7,192 nt of DNA from Anaerolineae bacterium (GCA_016929355.1 JAFGJA010000424.1:1-7192), one strand, 5' to 3'; counted from the first letter of the stretch, positions 1 to 6,904 are shown. Translations and numbers: made by a program. The notes: a model not told the origin generated them from the sequence alone.

Positions 1-947
1 GCTAACTCGAACGGACGCGAACTGGACGATGCAAAGACGGTAGCGTGCGCCTTGCGCGTGATCACCAGATTGAGCTTGCTGCGGCAGACATACTCGCGTA
101 GTTTGCTAAACGAGAGATACGGCAACATATCTGTGCGGCCAATATCACCCAATCGCGTACCACGCACGGCAAAGCGCGCATTATCCAACGCAAGGCTCGG
201 CGCACGCACCATCGCCTCGATCCAATCCGCGCGGTATTCGCGTCCGTGCCCGTAGAAAAACGCATCGACATCCTGCGTCACCTCCACCGGACTGAACAAA
301 TCTTGATCCGCGCCATAAAACAGCGTGTGCGCCTCACGCGCCCCAAGATCGAGTAAACCCTGTTTGCCGCCTTCGCTGTTGGAGAAAAACGCAGTGTATT
401 CGGACAAATCCGCGCCCTGATAGATGCGGAAGCCTGTCGCAAAGCCCATAAAATTAGGCAGGCTAGCAGGCACATCGCCATCGTAGAAAAACACGGGTTT
501 GTTGTGTTTCTCGATAATATGTTGCGCCACACCGGGAATATGATTGAGCGGAACCGTGATCACAAACACCGCGTCGATGTCAGGCTGATCGGTCAGGATA
601 CGATCTACATGCCGCCGCCAACGCGGAGCAATCACCGTCTGCGCGACCCGGCGCACAGCTTTATCCGCGAGACTTTCCGTTTCGATCTGTGTTCCCGCCG
701 CCTGCGTTTGTTTATCACCCGTGACACGGCGCATCATATCGCGCACAAACTTAAATGCGTCTCCCTCGCGTTTGGCCGGGTTCGCCGCCGCACGCCACCA
801 GGGTGTTTCAATCGCCGGACCTTGATAGGGAGCCGCGATCACATCCACCCCGATCTCATACAACGCCTTGAGCAACTGCCACCAGGCAGGCGTGGCGCTA
901 AACGGTTGCGTAAGATCGAGTGATGAGACAATAACGAGCAGTTTCAT
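1..947 (-). CDS. CgeB-like GT-B glycosyltransferase, C-terminus cut off by the left window edge
   Basis: An open frame of 315 codons starts at ATG 947-945 and stays open to the left edge, so the stop and the last part of the protein lie outside. The start MKLLVIVSSLD is a typical first Rossmann strand. Later landmarks fit the CgeB / Glyco_trans_1_2 type of GT-B enzyme: FFYDGDVP (153-160), FFSNSEGG (187-194), FYGADQDLFSP (210-220), DVDAFFYGHGREYR (226-239), SKLNLVITR (290-298) and SSRPFEL at 309-315, which in this family leads into an AAxG stretch of the sugar-nucleotide site. Residues about 55-115 form a charged, probably helical insertion that I do not recognise. The start overlaps the stop of the SGNH gene as ATGA, and GGAAGA at 954-959 is a well-placed Shine-Dalgarno site. 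Probable role: cytoplasmic sugar transfer in surface-glycan assembly; donor and acceptor unknown. The fold is fairly secure, the substrate is not. Confidence 0.87.
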   Translation of the reverse strand, partial: MKLLVIVSSLDLTQPFSATPAWWQLLKALYEIGVDVIAAPYQGPAIETPWWRAAANPAKREGDAFKFVRDMMRRVTGDKQTQAAGTQIETESLADKAVRRVAQTVIAPRWRRHVDRILTDQPDIDAVFVITVPLNHIPGVAQHIIEKHNKPVFFYDGDVPASLPNFMGFATGFRIYQGADLSEYTAFFSNSEGGKQGLLDLGAREAHTLFYGADQDLFSPVEVTQDVDAFFYGHGREYRADWIEAMVRAPSLALDNARFAVRGTRLGDIGRTDMLPYLSFSKLREYVCRSKLNLVITRKAHATVFASSSSRPFEL

Positions 948-2140
948 GATCCGTCTTCCATTGCGACGATTAACGCTTCATCGCGCAGCCAATCCGCCAA
1001 TACCTTTGCCGTGAGTGTATGCCCCGCCTCGTTCCAGTGTCCATCAATCTCGAAATACAGGCGTTCATCCGTCGCACGAAACGGATCAAGCAGATTCAAT
1101 GCGGGGATATGCTCCGATGCGAGAACATCCATAATTCTGCGCGTGGGTTGCTCACGATCCAACGCCGCCGGATCGAGATCAGCTAGTTTAGTGAGTGCAG
1201 ATTCCCAATCCGCATCATAAATCTGGCGGCGATCCGGGATCACAAAAACACCGAACTGTGCATCGTCAGCCTCAACTGCGGCCCTGAGATCGCGCAGGGC
1301 ATACGGGACAACGCCCCAAGCCTCATCCCACAGAGTCGCAGTTTTTAAATAAATACCCATCGGAACATACAAGGTTTGATCTGTAATGGATGTCGGATCA
1401 CCAACTTCCACGCGATCCGGCGGTCTGCTGCCCGCCAGCGTGTTCACAATAAAAATATTTTGTCGCAACCAACTTTTAAATCGTCGGGTCGAGTCCATCC
1501 CCGGTTGAATCAAATTGAGAGTACCACTAACGTATTCATAGTGGGGAAAATCAACCGTTTCTACCGCGTTCCACTGCCGGATCAAAGGCCCGTAATTATC
1601 CAGCACATCATTGCCCACATAAAAGCCAAGCAGCACCAGATCGGGATCGTAACGATAGCCTTCGGTGGTGTAATAGAGATATTCTTGCACTGTGCCGAGG
1701 CCAAAATGCCCCGCATTGATCACCTCAAACGTCATCCCTTCCGGCGCGGAGTCATTGAGCAGCGCTTCAAGCTGGCGTGCGAAATGGGCCTCAAGCGGCA
1801 CTTCGCGCGCGTGCCCGTAAGAATCCGCCAGAATCAAGATACGGAATACACCTACCGGCTTTTCAAGTATATGCTCGACATCGTGTAAACCCCGGCTGTT
1901 GTGTTTAACGGTGATCGCAAATTCATCGCTCTGGCTGATGTACTCATACCCCTGATACGGGCGGAGTTCGTAGCCGACGCGATTGTTGAAATCCTGCGCC
2001 CAACCGGGCAACGGATCGAAGTCGAAAACCAACCGTCCCGCGATCTCAACTAGGACAAGCGCGAGCGCGAGTCCGAACAGCAACATGATCACACGCCCCA
2101 GACAGGCCGCGCGCGGAGATAGAATCGATTTTTCGGTCAT
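944..2140 (-). CDS. membrane-anchored SGNH/GDSL-type hydrolase or acyltransferase-like protein
   Basis: 398 residues. One hydrophobic segment near the N-terminus (about 17-33, preceded by R10 and R16) looks like an uncleaved membrane anchor that would place the rest outside the cytoplasmic membrane. The SGNH blocks are in order: NSRGL (81-85, the usual lead-in), ILILADSYG with candidate nucleophile S107 (101-109), INAGHFGLGT with N142 and G144, YVGNDVLDN with G176-N177-D178, and IDGHWNEAGH with D366 and H368. The first block reads ADS rather than GDS. Related SGNH proteins in polysaccharide loci trim or transfer acyl groups, often acetyl; that role here is inference, and no MBOAT partner is visible. 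The gene sits between glycosyltransferase genes, with ATGA overlaps at both ends, so it is very likely co-translated with them. Its own Shine-Dalgarno match (AAAAAGG at 2151-2157, 10 nt from the ATG) is weakly placed, consistent with coupling. Confidence 0.88.
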   Translation of the reverse strand: MTEKSILSPRAACLGRVIMLLFGLALALVLVEIAGRLVFDFDPLPGWAQDFNNRVGYELRPYQGYEYISQSDEFAITVKHNSRGLHDVEHILEKPVGVFRILILADSYGHAREVPLEAHFARQLEALLNDSAPEGMTFEVINAGHFGLGTVQEYLYYTTEGYRYDPDLVLLGFYVGNDVLDNYGPLIRQWNAVETVDFPHYEYVSGTLNLIQPGMDSTRRFKSWLRQNIFIVNTLAGSRPPDRVEVGDPTSITDQTLYVPMGIYLKTATLWDEAWGVVPYALRDLRAAVEADDAQFGVFVIPDRRQIYDADWESALTKLADLDPAALDREQPTRRIMDVLASEHIPALNLLDPFRATDERLYFEIDGHWNEAGHTLTAKVLADWLRDEALIVAMEDGS

Positions 2141-3402
2141 GATAAGACAGCCTTTTTACGTTTGGCAAGGGCACGCTCAAACACAGCCAACATAGCATCT
2201 GTTTGATGTTGTAGGGTGAACTGCTCACGGATACGTTTTTGTCCAGCCTGAGCCAACCGTGCCCGCAACGTATCATCGGTCAATAACCGCGTTAGCCGAT
2301 CCGCCAGTGCGTCAGTATTATAGGGGTTGACGACAAAACCCGTTTCACCATCAAGTACCAGTTCCTTCGCCCCACCAAAACACGTTGTGACCGGCGGCGC
2401 ACCCACCGCCATCGCTTCAAGATTCATCGTTGGGAACGAGTCAAAACAGACTGAAGGAGTCGCCACTACATCCGCCAAATGGTACGCCGTAGCCAGCTCT
2501 GCGCCTTCCAACCAGCCACCCAACACGATGTGCTCGGCCAAATCGGGGTGCTCACGGAGCAGCGTTTCGGTATAGTCAGACAACCGCGATAACACCAGCA
2601 ATGTGACATTCGGCACAACTTGTTTAACCCGCCGCAGCGCCGCAAACAACTGGAGATCACCTTTGGCCCGATTCAAACGCCCACCAAACAGAATCACGCG
2701 CCGATTTGCCAACTTAAAGCGCTGGCGCAATACGTCGATCCCCACTTCCGGCACGTCAAAGATCGCCGGATCAATCCCGTTATGGACCACTTCGAAATTA
2801 GGTAGTTGATTCGCAGCGAGCGCATTTTTCAACTCATGGCTGACCGCGACGCGGGCATCGGCATAATAGCGCATTGTATGCCGGATCGAAAGATTGCGCG
2901 CCGGATTCCAGCGCAATCGCATCTGCCGCCAGTTATAGCCAAAGGGCAGAGTGTAATCAAAGCCATTGCATTGATCGGGCCGGTTAGGGTCAATAAAGCG
3001 AGTCAGTTTGGCATACGCGAACGACATAACATCATGCGCCGTGAAAACGGTGGCTGCCCCCGCAAACCGCCCAACGACAATGCTGTGATACCCCAGGTGA
3101 TAATGCACATTATGGGCGTTCACCACATCCGGCTTGAGGCGATTGAGTAAGCGATTAAGCGGAATCACCGTATACGGGTTAAGTAAGCCAAACCAGCCCC
3201 GCCAGCGTGGGGGATAATTGGAGTGAATCAAATGGACCGGAATCCCCTGCCGATCTTCTTCACGGGAGGGGCCAGTGGTGGTTGTGATAAATGTGACCTG
3301 ATGCCCGGCGGCGATGAGACCATTACCAAGCTGCCAAGCGATTTGCCCTGCCCCACCAGCACTTTCGGGGGGCAAGGAGTCGTTCAGAATAACAATATGC
3401 AT
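2137..3402 (-). CDS. GT4-family glycosyltransferase
   Basis: 421 residues, a full-length GT-B fold. The N-terminal domain has the first strand MHIVILND, a glycine-rich loop SAGGAGQ (14-20) and AAGHQVTFIT (31-40), then PDVVNAHNVHYH (91-102) and TAHDVMSF (121-128). The C-terminal nucleotide-sugar domain begins after VVHNGID (205-211) and carries FGGRLNRAKG (239-248) with R242 and K247, the usual diphosphate contacts, and DGETGFVV (351-358). The E-x7-E motif is present as D321-SFPTMNL-E329, so the first acid is Asp. Residues 130-180 form a long arginine-rich insertion before the interdomain linker, variable in this family. The start at 3402 is supported by TGAGG (3408-3412) five nt upstream. It follows a 62-nt gap and overlaps the SGNH gene by ATGA. 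Expected role: retaining transfer from an NDP-sugar to a glycan or lipid-linked glycan; the sugar cannot be read from sequence. Confidence 0.93.
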   Translation of the reverse strand: MHIVILNDSLPPESAGGAGQIAWQLGNGLIAAGHQVTFITTTTGPSREEDRQGIPVHLIHSNYPPRWRGWFGLLNPYTVIPLNRLLNRLKPDVVNAHNVHYHLGYHSIVVGRFAGAATVFTAHDVMSFAYAKLTRFIDPNRPDQCNGFDYTLPFGYNWRQMRLRWNPARNLSIRHTMRYYADARVAVSHELKNALAANQLPNFEVVHNGIDPAIFDVPEVGIDVLRQRFKLANRRVILFGGRLNRAKGDLQLFAALRRVKQVVPNVTLLVLSRLSDYTETLLREHPDLAEHIVLGGWLEGAELATAYHLADVVATPSVCFDSFPTMNLEAMAVGAPPVTTCFGGAKELVLDGETGFVVNPYNTDALADRLTRLLTDDTLRARLAQAGQKRIREQFTLQHQTDAMLAVFERALAKRKKAVLS

Positions 3403-3464
3403 TCATGCCTCAGGCTATATTATGTGCGTCTATAAAAACGGCTCTAGGATAGCACAGGTTGAGG
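3403..3464 (-). other. 62-nt intergenic gap, possible internal transcription start
   Basis: This is the only clear break between 944 and 6812; all other junctions there overlap. On the minus strand it holds T-rich and A/T-rich stretches (GTTTTTATAG and CATAATATAG) just before the Shine-Dalgarno site. CATAAT or TATAGA could act as a -10 element, but neither has a good -35 match at 16-18 nt. I also see no stable hairpin with a T-run. It may simply be an untranslated spacer within one operon. Confidence 0.3.
3408..3412 (-). promoter_or_regulatory. Shine-Dalgarno site TGAGG of the 2137-3402 glycosyltransferase
   Basis: On the minus strand TGAGG lies 5 nt before ATG 3402-3400. It picks this ATG over the out-of-frame ATG at 3406-3404, and it suggests that this gene is initiated on its own rather than by overlap, since its upstream neighbour stops 62 nt away. 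Confidence 0.6.
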
Positions 3465-4583
3465 TTAGGATAAAGTTTGATCGTAAACAGCGCGCACTTG
3501 TGCGGCAATATTCGCCCAATCTTGGGTTTGGGCATAGGCGCGCCCGGCTGCGCCCATTTGTCCACGCAACGCCTCATCTAGCAGCAGGCGCGTGATCGCT
3601 TCAGCAAGGGCCTGGGCATCGTTTTGTGACACCAACAACCCCGTTTCGCCCTCGATCACGGCTTCCTCAACGCCGCTACCCGTTGTGCCAATAACCGGGA
3701 GTCCACTGGCGCTCGCTTCCAGAAAGACAAGGCCGAATCCCTCGAATTTCTCACCGACACTGAGCGAAGGCAGCGCGAATACATCCGCGTGTTGATACCA
3801 ACCCAGCAGATCAGATTCAGGAATCTGGCCGAGGAGATACACGGCATCGGTCAATTGTAAATCTGCGATCTGTTCCTCGATCTGCGCCAGATAGCCGGGA
3901 TCATCCTGCCGCCCGGTAACGACAAGCTGCGCATCAGGAACCTGCTGTTTGACCTGCGCCAGTGCTTCGACCAACAAGTGTGTGCCTTTGCGCGTTTTGA
4001 CACCACCAGAAGCGAGAATAGTCGGCCCCTTCTTTTCAGGTACGGAAGTTGGAATCTGGAATCGCGCCACATGCACGCCGTTATGAATAATCGTTGGATC
4101 AGAATCCGGTAACACCGCCCGCACTTTTGCGGCAGTGTAGCGGCTGACTGCGATCAGGTGGGCGCGCGCATAGGCATAACGATACAAACGCCCTACCCAA
4201 CGGCGGCGAGCAGTTTGCGGGACATACGTGCCGTGCGCGGTAATAACAAGCGGGCGCTTTCCCGCAGAGGCAGCGGCAAGGGGACTGTATGGCTCCGCGA
4301 TGACGTGCAATAGATCACAATCTGCTACGGCGCGACGTACACGCGGCAACGCCAACAAGGATCGTGCCATAAAGCCGCGTGTGGGTGGCACAAGATGCGG
4401 CAGCACGGAATGCATATCCGCCACCGCGAGATCGGCGGGAATTTCCGCGTCAGGTTGGGTAAGTGCAACAACTTCCACGCCATGCTCCGGCAGCGCTCGC
4501 GCCAGTTCCAGCGCATACCGCGCCCAGCCATAGGATGTATTGAGGGCCGATGTCAGGAAAGCGACGCGCAAGGGGGATGGCAT
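3465..4583 (-). CDS. GT4-family glycosyltransferase
   Basis: 372 residues, compact but complete. The N-terminal domain shows RVAFLTSALNTSYGWARYALELARAL (6-31), HGVEVVALT (34-42), CDLLHVIAEPYSPLA (89-103) and LVITAHGTYVP (112-122). IIHNGVHVARF (165-175) marks the interdomain step. The C-terminal domain has ILASGGVKTRKG (189-200), where V195 replaces the usual Arg of GRLxxKG while R198-K199-G200 is kept, a variant seen in GT4 enzymes of the 'RKG' type. The canonical E281-GFGLVFL-E289 motif is followed by ASASGLPVIGTTGSGVEEAV and EGETGLLVS (311-319). The start ATG shares one base with the stop of the upstream gene (TGATG), and AGAGGA at 4591-4596 lies 7 nt upstream. This is the most canonical GT4 enzyme in the window and is probably active. 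No signal peptide or membrane segment, so a cytoplasmic or peripheral enzyme. Donor and acceptor are unknown. Confidence 0.94.
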   Translation of the reverse strand: MPSPLRVAFLTSALNTSYGWARYALELARALPEHGVEVVALTQPDAEIPADLAVADMHSVLPHLVPPTRGFMARSLLALPRVRRAVADCDLLHVIAEPYSPLAAASAGKRPLVITAHGTYVPQTARRRWVGRLYRYAYARAHLIAVSRYTAAKVRAVLPDSDPTIIHNGVHVARFQIPTSVPEKKGPTILASGGVKTRKGTHLLVEALAQVKQQVPDAQLVVTGRQDDPGYLAQIEEQIADLQLTDAVYLLGQIPESDLLGWYQHADVFALPSLSVGEKFEGFGLVFLEASASGLPVIGTTGSGVEEAVIEGETGLLVSQNDAQALAEAITRLLLDEALRGQMGAAGRAYAQTQDWANIAAQVRAVYDQTLS

Positions 4584-5758
4584 CAGACTTTCCTCTCCAC
4601 AAAAGCACGGATACGCAACGCGCGCGCATCCCAGGTATAGTGTTGGGCATCGTCTTGCGCTTGTGCGCCGAGTCGCGCCCGCAGATCGTAATCCGCTTGC
4701 AAACGACGGATCGCGGCAGCAAGTGCGTTCACATCATCGGGCGAAACCAACAGCGCATTGTGTTCGTGATGCAGCACTTCGGCAAACGCGGGCAAATCCG
4801 AAGCCACAATTGCGCGACCCGACGCCATATACTCAAACAACTTGATCGGGGACGTATAGTAGGCGAACTGCTCGGTCCAGGGATGAGGCATGACGCACAC
4901 ATCAAACGCGCGAAGATAGACCGGCACACGATCCGGCAGCACCTGTCCCGCCGCGAGAAACCGCGCGCCATCCAACCCGGCAGCGATCCAGCGTTCGCGC
5001 AGCATTTCGACCATCGAATCCGGCCCGCCAACAATCGCCAGGAATGAATCTGGCACATGCACGAGCGCCTCACCCAGTTGGCCGACGCCCTTATCCAGTC
5101 CCAGCATGTGCAAACGCCCGATCCAGCCCACAATGAACGCAGCATCAACCGGCCAACTGACCTCGGCGCGAGCCTCGACTTGCACGGGGAGAGCGGCAAA
5201 ACGTGCGGCGCGAAACCCGTCATGTTCAACCTGTATACGATCCGCGCCCAACGCACGTATTTTCTCCGCGATATGGCCCGTAATCGGCACAACATAAGCG
5301 CGGCACACGATAACTCCCTGCACGCGCTGCCCAAACCGCGAACCATGCACCTGATGCACTTCATAGATCAGCGTGGTTTTCGGGCGAAACAGCACCAGCA
5401 CAAAGCCGATAAACATATCGCGCGTATACAGCACATCAACGCGGCGGAATAACAACCAGATCAGGATCGAGAAAATGTAAGTGATAGTTTGCAGCAGCAG
5501 CGCCACATGAAAACGCGGGAAAATCGGGAACAAATCTAGACAGGGCAAGCGGCGAAACGCGAAATTTTGCGCAACGCCGTAATGGTTCCAGAGCGCATCA
5601 ATCGCGCGCATCTCCGGCGTGTTAAAGCGATCCGGTGCGATTAACGTCACGTCATAGCCCGCGTTAGCAAACGCCTCACTCATCTGCACGATCTGCAACC
5701 CATGTGCTTTTTCAGTGGGCAAGCGGTTATTGGCAAAATACACCAGTTTTTTAGCCAT
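4583..5758 (-). CDS. GT4-like glycosyltransferase with an internal hydrophobic segment
   Basis: 391 residues. The N-terminal landmarks are LVYFANNRLPTEKAHGLQIVQMSEAFANAGYDVTLI (5-40), a common opening in this subgroup, then a strongly hydrophobic stretch ALLLQTITYIFSILIWLLF (86-104) followed by RRVDVLYTRD, and a second short one (FIGFVLVLF, 116-124). These suggest membrane association, as expected for an enzyme using a lipid-linked acceptor; this is inference. The C-terminal domain has VEHDGFRAARF (177-187), where HDG stands for the usual HNG, VGWIGRLHMLGLDKG (210-224) with R215 and K223, and YYTSPIKLFEYMASGRAIVASDLPAFAEVL (300-329). E309 corresponds to the second Glu of E-x7-E; the first position is Y301. 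The 5' end overlaps the upstream gene by 8 nt, and a strong GGAGG site lies 6 nt before the ATG. Function beyond sugar transfer cannot be assigned. Confidence 0.92.
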   Translation of the reverse strand: MAKKLVYFANNRLPTEKAHGLQIVQMSEAFANAGYDVTLIAPDRFNTPEMRAIDALWNHYGVAQNFAFRRLPCLDLFPIFPRFHVALLLQTITYIFSILIWLLFRRVDVLYTRDMFIGFVLVLFRPKTTLIYEVHQVHGSRFGQRVQGVIVCRAYVVPITGHIAEKIRALGADRIQVEHDGFRAARFAALPVQVEARAEVSWPVDAAFIVGWIGRLHMLGLDKGVGQLGEALVHVPDSFLAIVGGPDSMVEMLRERWIAAGLDGARFLAAGQVLPDRVPVYLRAFDVCVMPHPWTEQFAYYTSPIKLFEYMASGRAIVASDLPAFAEVLHHEHNALLVSPDDVNALAAAIRRLQADYDLRARLGAQAQDDAQHYTWDARALRIRAFVERKV

Positions 5759-6812
5759 GCTGCGCCTCCCCTCGCATCAGATCAACCAGACGATCCATCA
5801 AGCCAGTCAGCGAATGAGCAGACAACGCCCGCGCGCACAGATCATGCCCTAACACAATCCGTTCCTCTGGTGACAAAGCTAATAATTGCCCCAACCGCGC
5901 AGCAAGAATATTATCGCTCGCATCAGTCGGCAGATAAAGCAAATCAGCAGCATCACCGAGTAGGGGCAAAAAATCGGGATTCGTGACTAAGGCCGGTTTG
6001 CCGGATAGCAGCGCTTCGAGGACCGCTTTATCGAACGAACCGGGCGGCGTGAGATTGGCAGCAAAGGCACAACTGCGCAGCATTTCCGCCACCTGAGCAT
6101 GGGGCATCGGGCCGGTAAACGACACTAACGCGGCGAGATTACGCGCTTCAACTAACGCTTCGAGTTCGGCGGGATAGTCCGGCTCATGTTCGACAGCCCC
6201 CCCGACAAAGATCAGCCGGAACGGATCAGTTTGAGTTTGGGCAATGGACGCGGCCCGGAGCATCCAATCCAGCCGTTTGATGCGCGAAAGCCGCCCGACC
6301 ATCACAATTTCCGGCGGATCGTTTTCGTGATCCGAGGACTTAAAGTGATCCGTTTCGATACCGTGCCCCATAACGTGCAATTTGGGTGTAGCTAGCGGAA
6401 AACTGCCCGGCGCGGCGGAGAGAATATGCGTGGCAAGTCGGGATGCGATTTTCAGTTCGGTAGTGGCGCTGGGATGCGTATACCAGAATAAAAGCGGCTT
6501 ACCCCGAAGACGTGTCCAGGGCGCAGCGAACAACACATAACGCGGGATCATGTGGCAAAATACGCCATCGGCGGAAGGTGCGAGTCGGCGCAGATGATGC
6601 AGCAAAAGCCACGCCTGCCCCACACGGCCCACACCTGCTTCCTTGCCCATACTATACAGCGTCACATTTTCCGGCAGGATCGGATCGGCGTGTTCCTGGC
6701 AGATCACATCAAGCTGATCCAGGCGCGCGGCGAGTTCCTCGACCCAACGCATCACAAAACCGGTGCGATCATCGGCGGGATCGAGCTTGCGGGTGATCAT
6801 AAGCCAGCGCAT
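5751..6812 (-). CDS. GT4-family glycosyltransferase
   Basis: 353 residues. It opens with MRWLMITRKLDPADDRTGFVMRWVEELAARLDQLDVIC, a recognisable GT4 N-terminal domain; GKPLLFWYTHPSA (104-116) and ATHILSAAPGSF (127-138) are further strands. MGHGIETDHF (148-157) marks entry to the C-terminal domain, which has IVMVGRLSRIKRLDWMLRA (169-187) with R174 and K179, IFVGG (201-205), and LTPPGSFDKAVLEALLSGKPALVTN (254-278). In the E-x7-E region only the second Glu is kept (E266); the first position is G258. GSFDKxxLEA is a known alternative form of this motif. I chose ATG 6812 over Met5 because Met5 has no purine-rich site upstream, whereas GGTGA (6823-6827) precedes 6812, though at a rather long 10 nt. 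The gene is separated from the upstream glycosyltransferase by 92 nt and overlaps the next by 8 nt. Substrate unknown. Confidence 0.92.
   Translation of the reverse strand: MRWLMITRKLDPADDRTGFVMRWVEELAARLDQLDVICQEHADPILPENVTLYSMGKEAGVGRVGQAWLLLHHLRRLAPSADGVFCHMIPRYVLFAAPWTRLRGKPLLFWYTHPSATTELKIASRLATHILSAAPGSFPLATPKLHVMGHGIETDHFKSSDHENDPPEIVMVGRLSRIKRLDWMLRAASIAQTQTDPFRLIFVGGAVEHEPDYPAELEALVEARNLAALVSFTGPMPHAQVAEMLRSCAFAANLTPPGSFDKAVLEALLSGKPALVTNPDFLPLLGDAADLLYLPTDASDNILAARLGQLLALSPEERIVLGHDLCARALSAHSLTGLMDRLVDLMRGEAQHG
5765..5769 (-). promoter_or_regulatory. strong Shine-Dalgarno site GGAGG inside the end of the upstream gene
   Basis: On the minus strand GGAGG sits 6 nt before ATG 5758-5756, within the last codons of the preceding glycosyltransferase (its RGEAQHG tail). 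It fixes the start of the 4583-5758 gene despite the 8-nt overlap, and it is the best ribosome binding site in the window. Confidence 0.75.
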
Positions 6813-6904
6813 GATTAATTATTCACCACAGAGTCACAAAGAACACAGAGAAATATAAAGTAAGAGAAAGTCGTGTTTTGCACAGACATGAGCGGCGCTA
6901 CCTC
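6813..6904 (-). other. 92-nt intergenic region between two glycosyltransferase genes
   Basis: The largest gap in the window. Besides the CACAGAG repeat it holds an A/T-rich stretch (TACTTTATATT on the minus strand, about 6852-6862) that could include a -10 element TATATT, but I find no good -35 at the right distance. No hairpin with a T-run follows the stop of the upstream gene, so read-through into 5751-6812 is plausible. Confidence 0.4.
6823..6850. repeat. intergenic repeat of CACAGAG-type units (dispersed-repeat candidate)
   Basis: On the plus strand three near-identical heptamers follow one another: CACAGAG (6827-6833), CACAAAG (6835-6841) and CACAGAG (6844-6850), preceded by TTCAC. Their spacing is 8 and 9 nt. 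From memory this closely resembles a simple, strand-asymmetric intergenic motif (CTCTGTG / TTTGTG / CTCTGTGGTGAA on the other strand) found dispersed in many environmental bacterial genomes; I cannot confirm copies elsewhere from a single window. It lies between two glycosyltransferase genes, in the leader of the 5751-6812 gene, and its GGTGA end is that gene's only Shine-Dalgarno-like sequence. A looser CACAGAC occurs further on at 6881-6887. Confidence 0.6.

Noticed and set aside
504..923. Plus-strand open frame of 139 codons near the left end
   Set aside because: It is opposite the truncated CgeB-like gene, whose frame remains open through the entire 947 nt with family motifs; the opposite frame is rich in Arg and His and looks like a shadow.
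1376..1888. Long plus-strand open frame (170 codons) opposite the SGNH gene
   Set aside because: It lies wholly antisense to a gene with clear SGNH motifs, has an arginine-, histidine- and isoleucine-rich composition typical of reverse-strand frames, and shows no recognisable domain.
2339..2353. 15-nt match CCCGTTTCACCATCA shared with 7092-7106
   Set aside because: Both copies encode the conserved DGETG motif of GT4 enzymes in the same frame, and a looser copy occurs near 3642. This is protein homology, not a DNA repeat.
3408..3464. CCTCA (3460-3464, read on the minus strand) could pair with the TGAGG Shine-Dalgarno site (3408-3412)
   Set aside because: A five-base pairing across a 47-nt loop with no supporting stem is expected by chance; there is no basis for a translational switch.
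4550..5047. Plus-strand open frame of 165 codons opposite two glycosyltransferase genes
   Set aside because: It spans the junction of two well-supported minus-strand genes and has no family motif; it is an antisense shadow of their codon bias.
6888..6904. Near-palindrome AGCGGCGCT just after the stop of the rightmost gene, considered as a terminator
   Set aside because: The arms leave only a single-base loop and no T-run follows, so it cannot form an intrinsic terminator.
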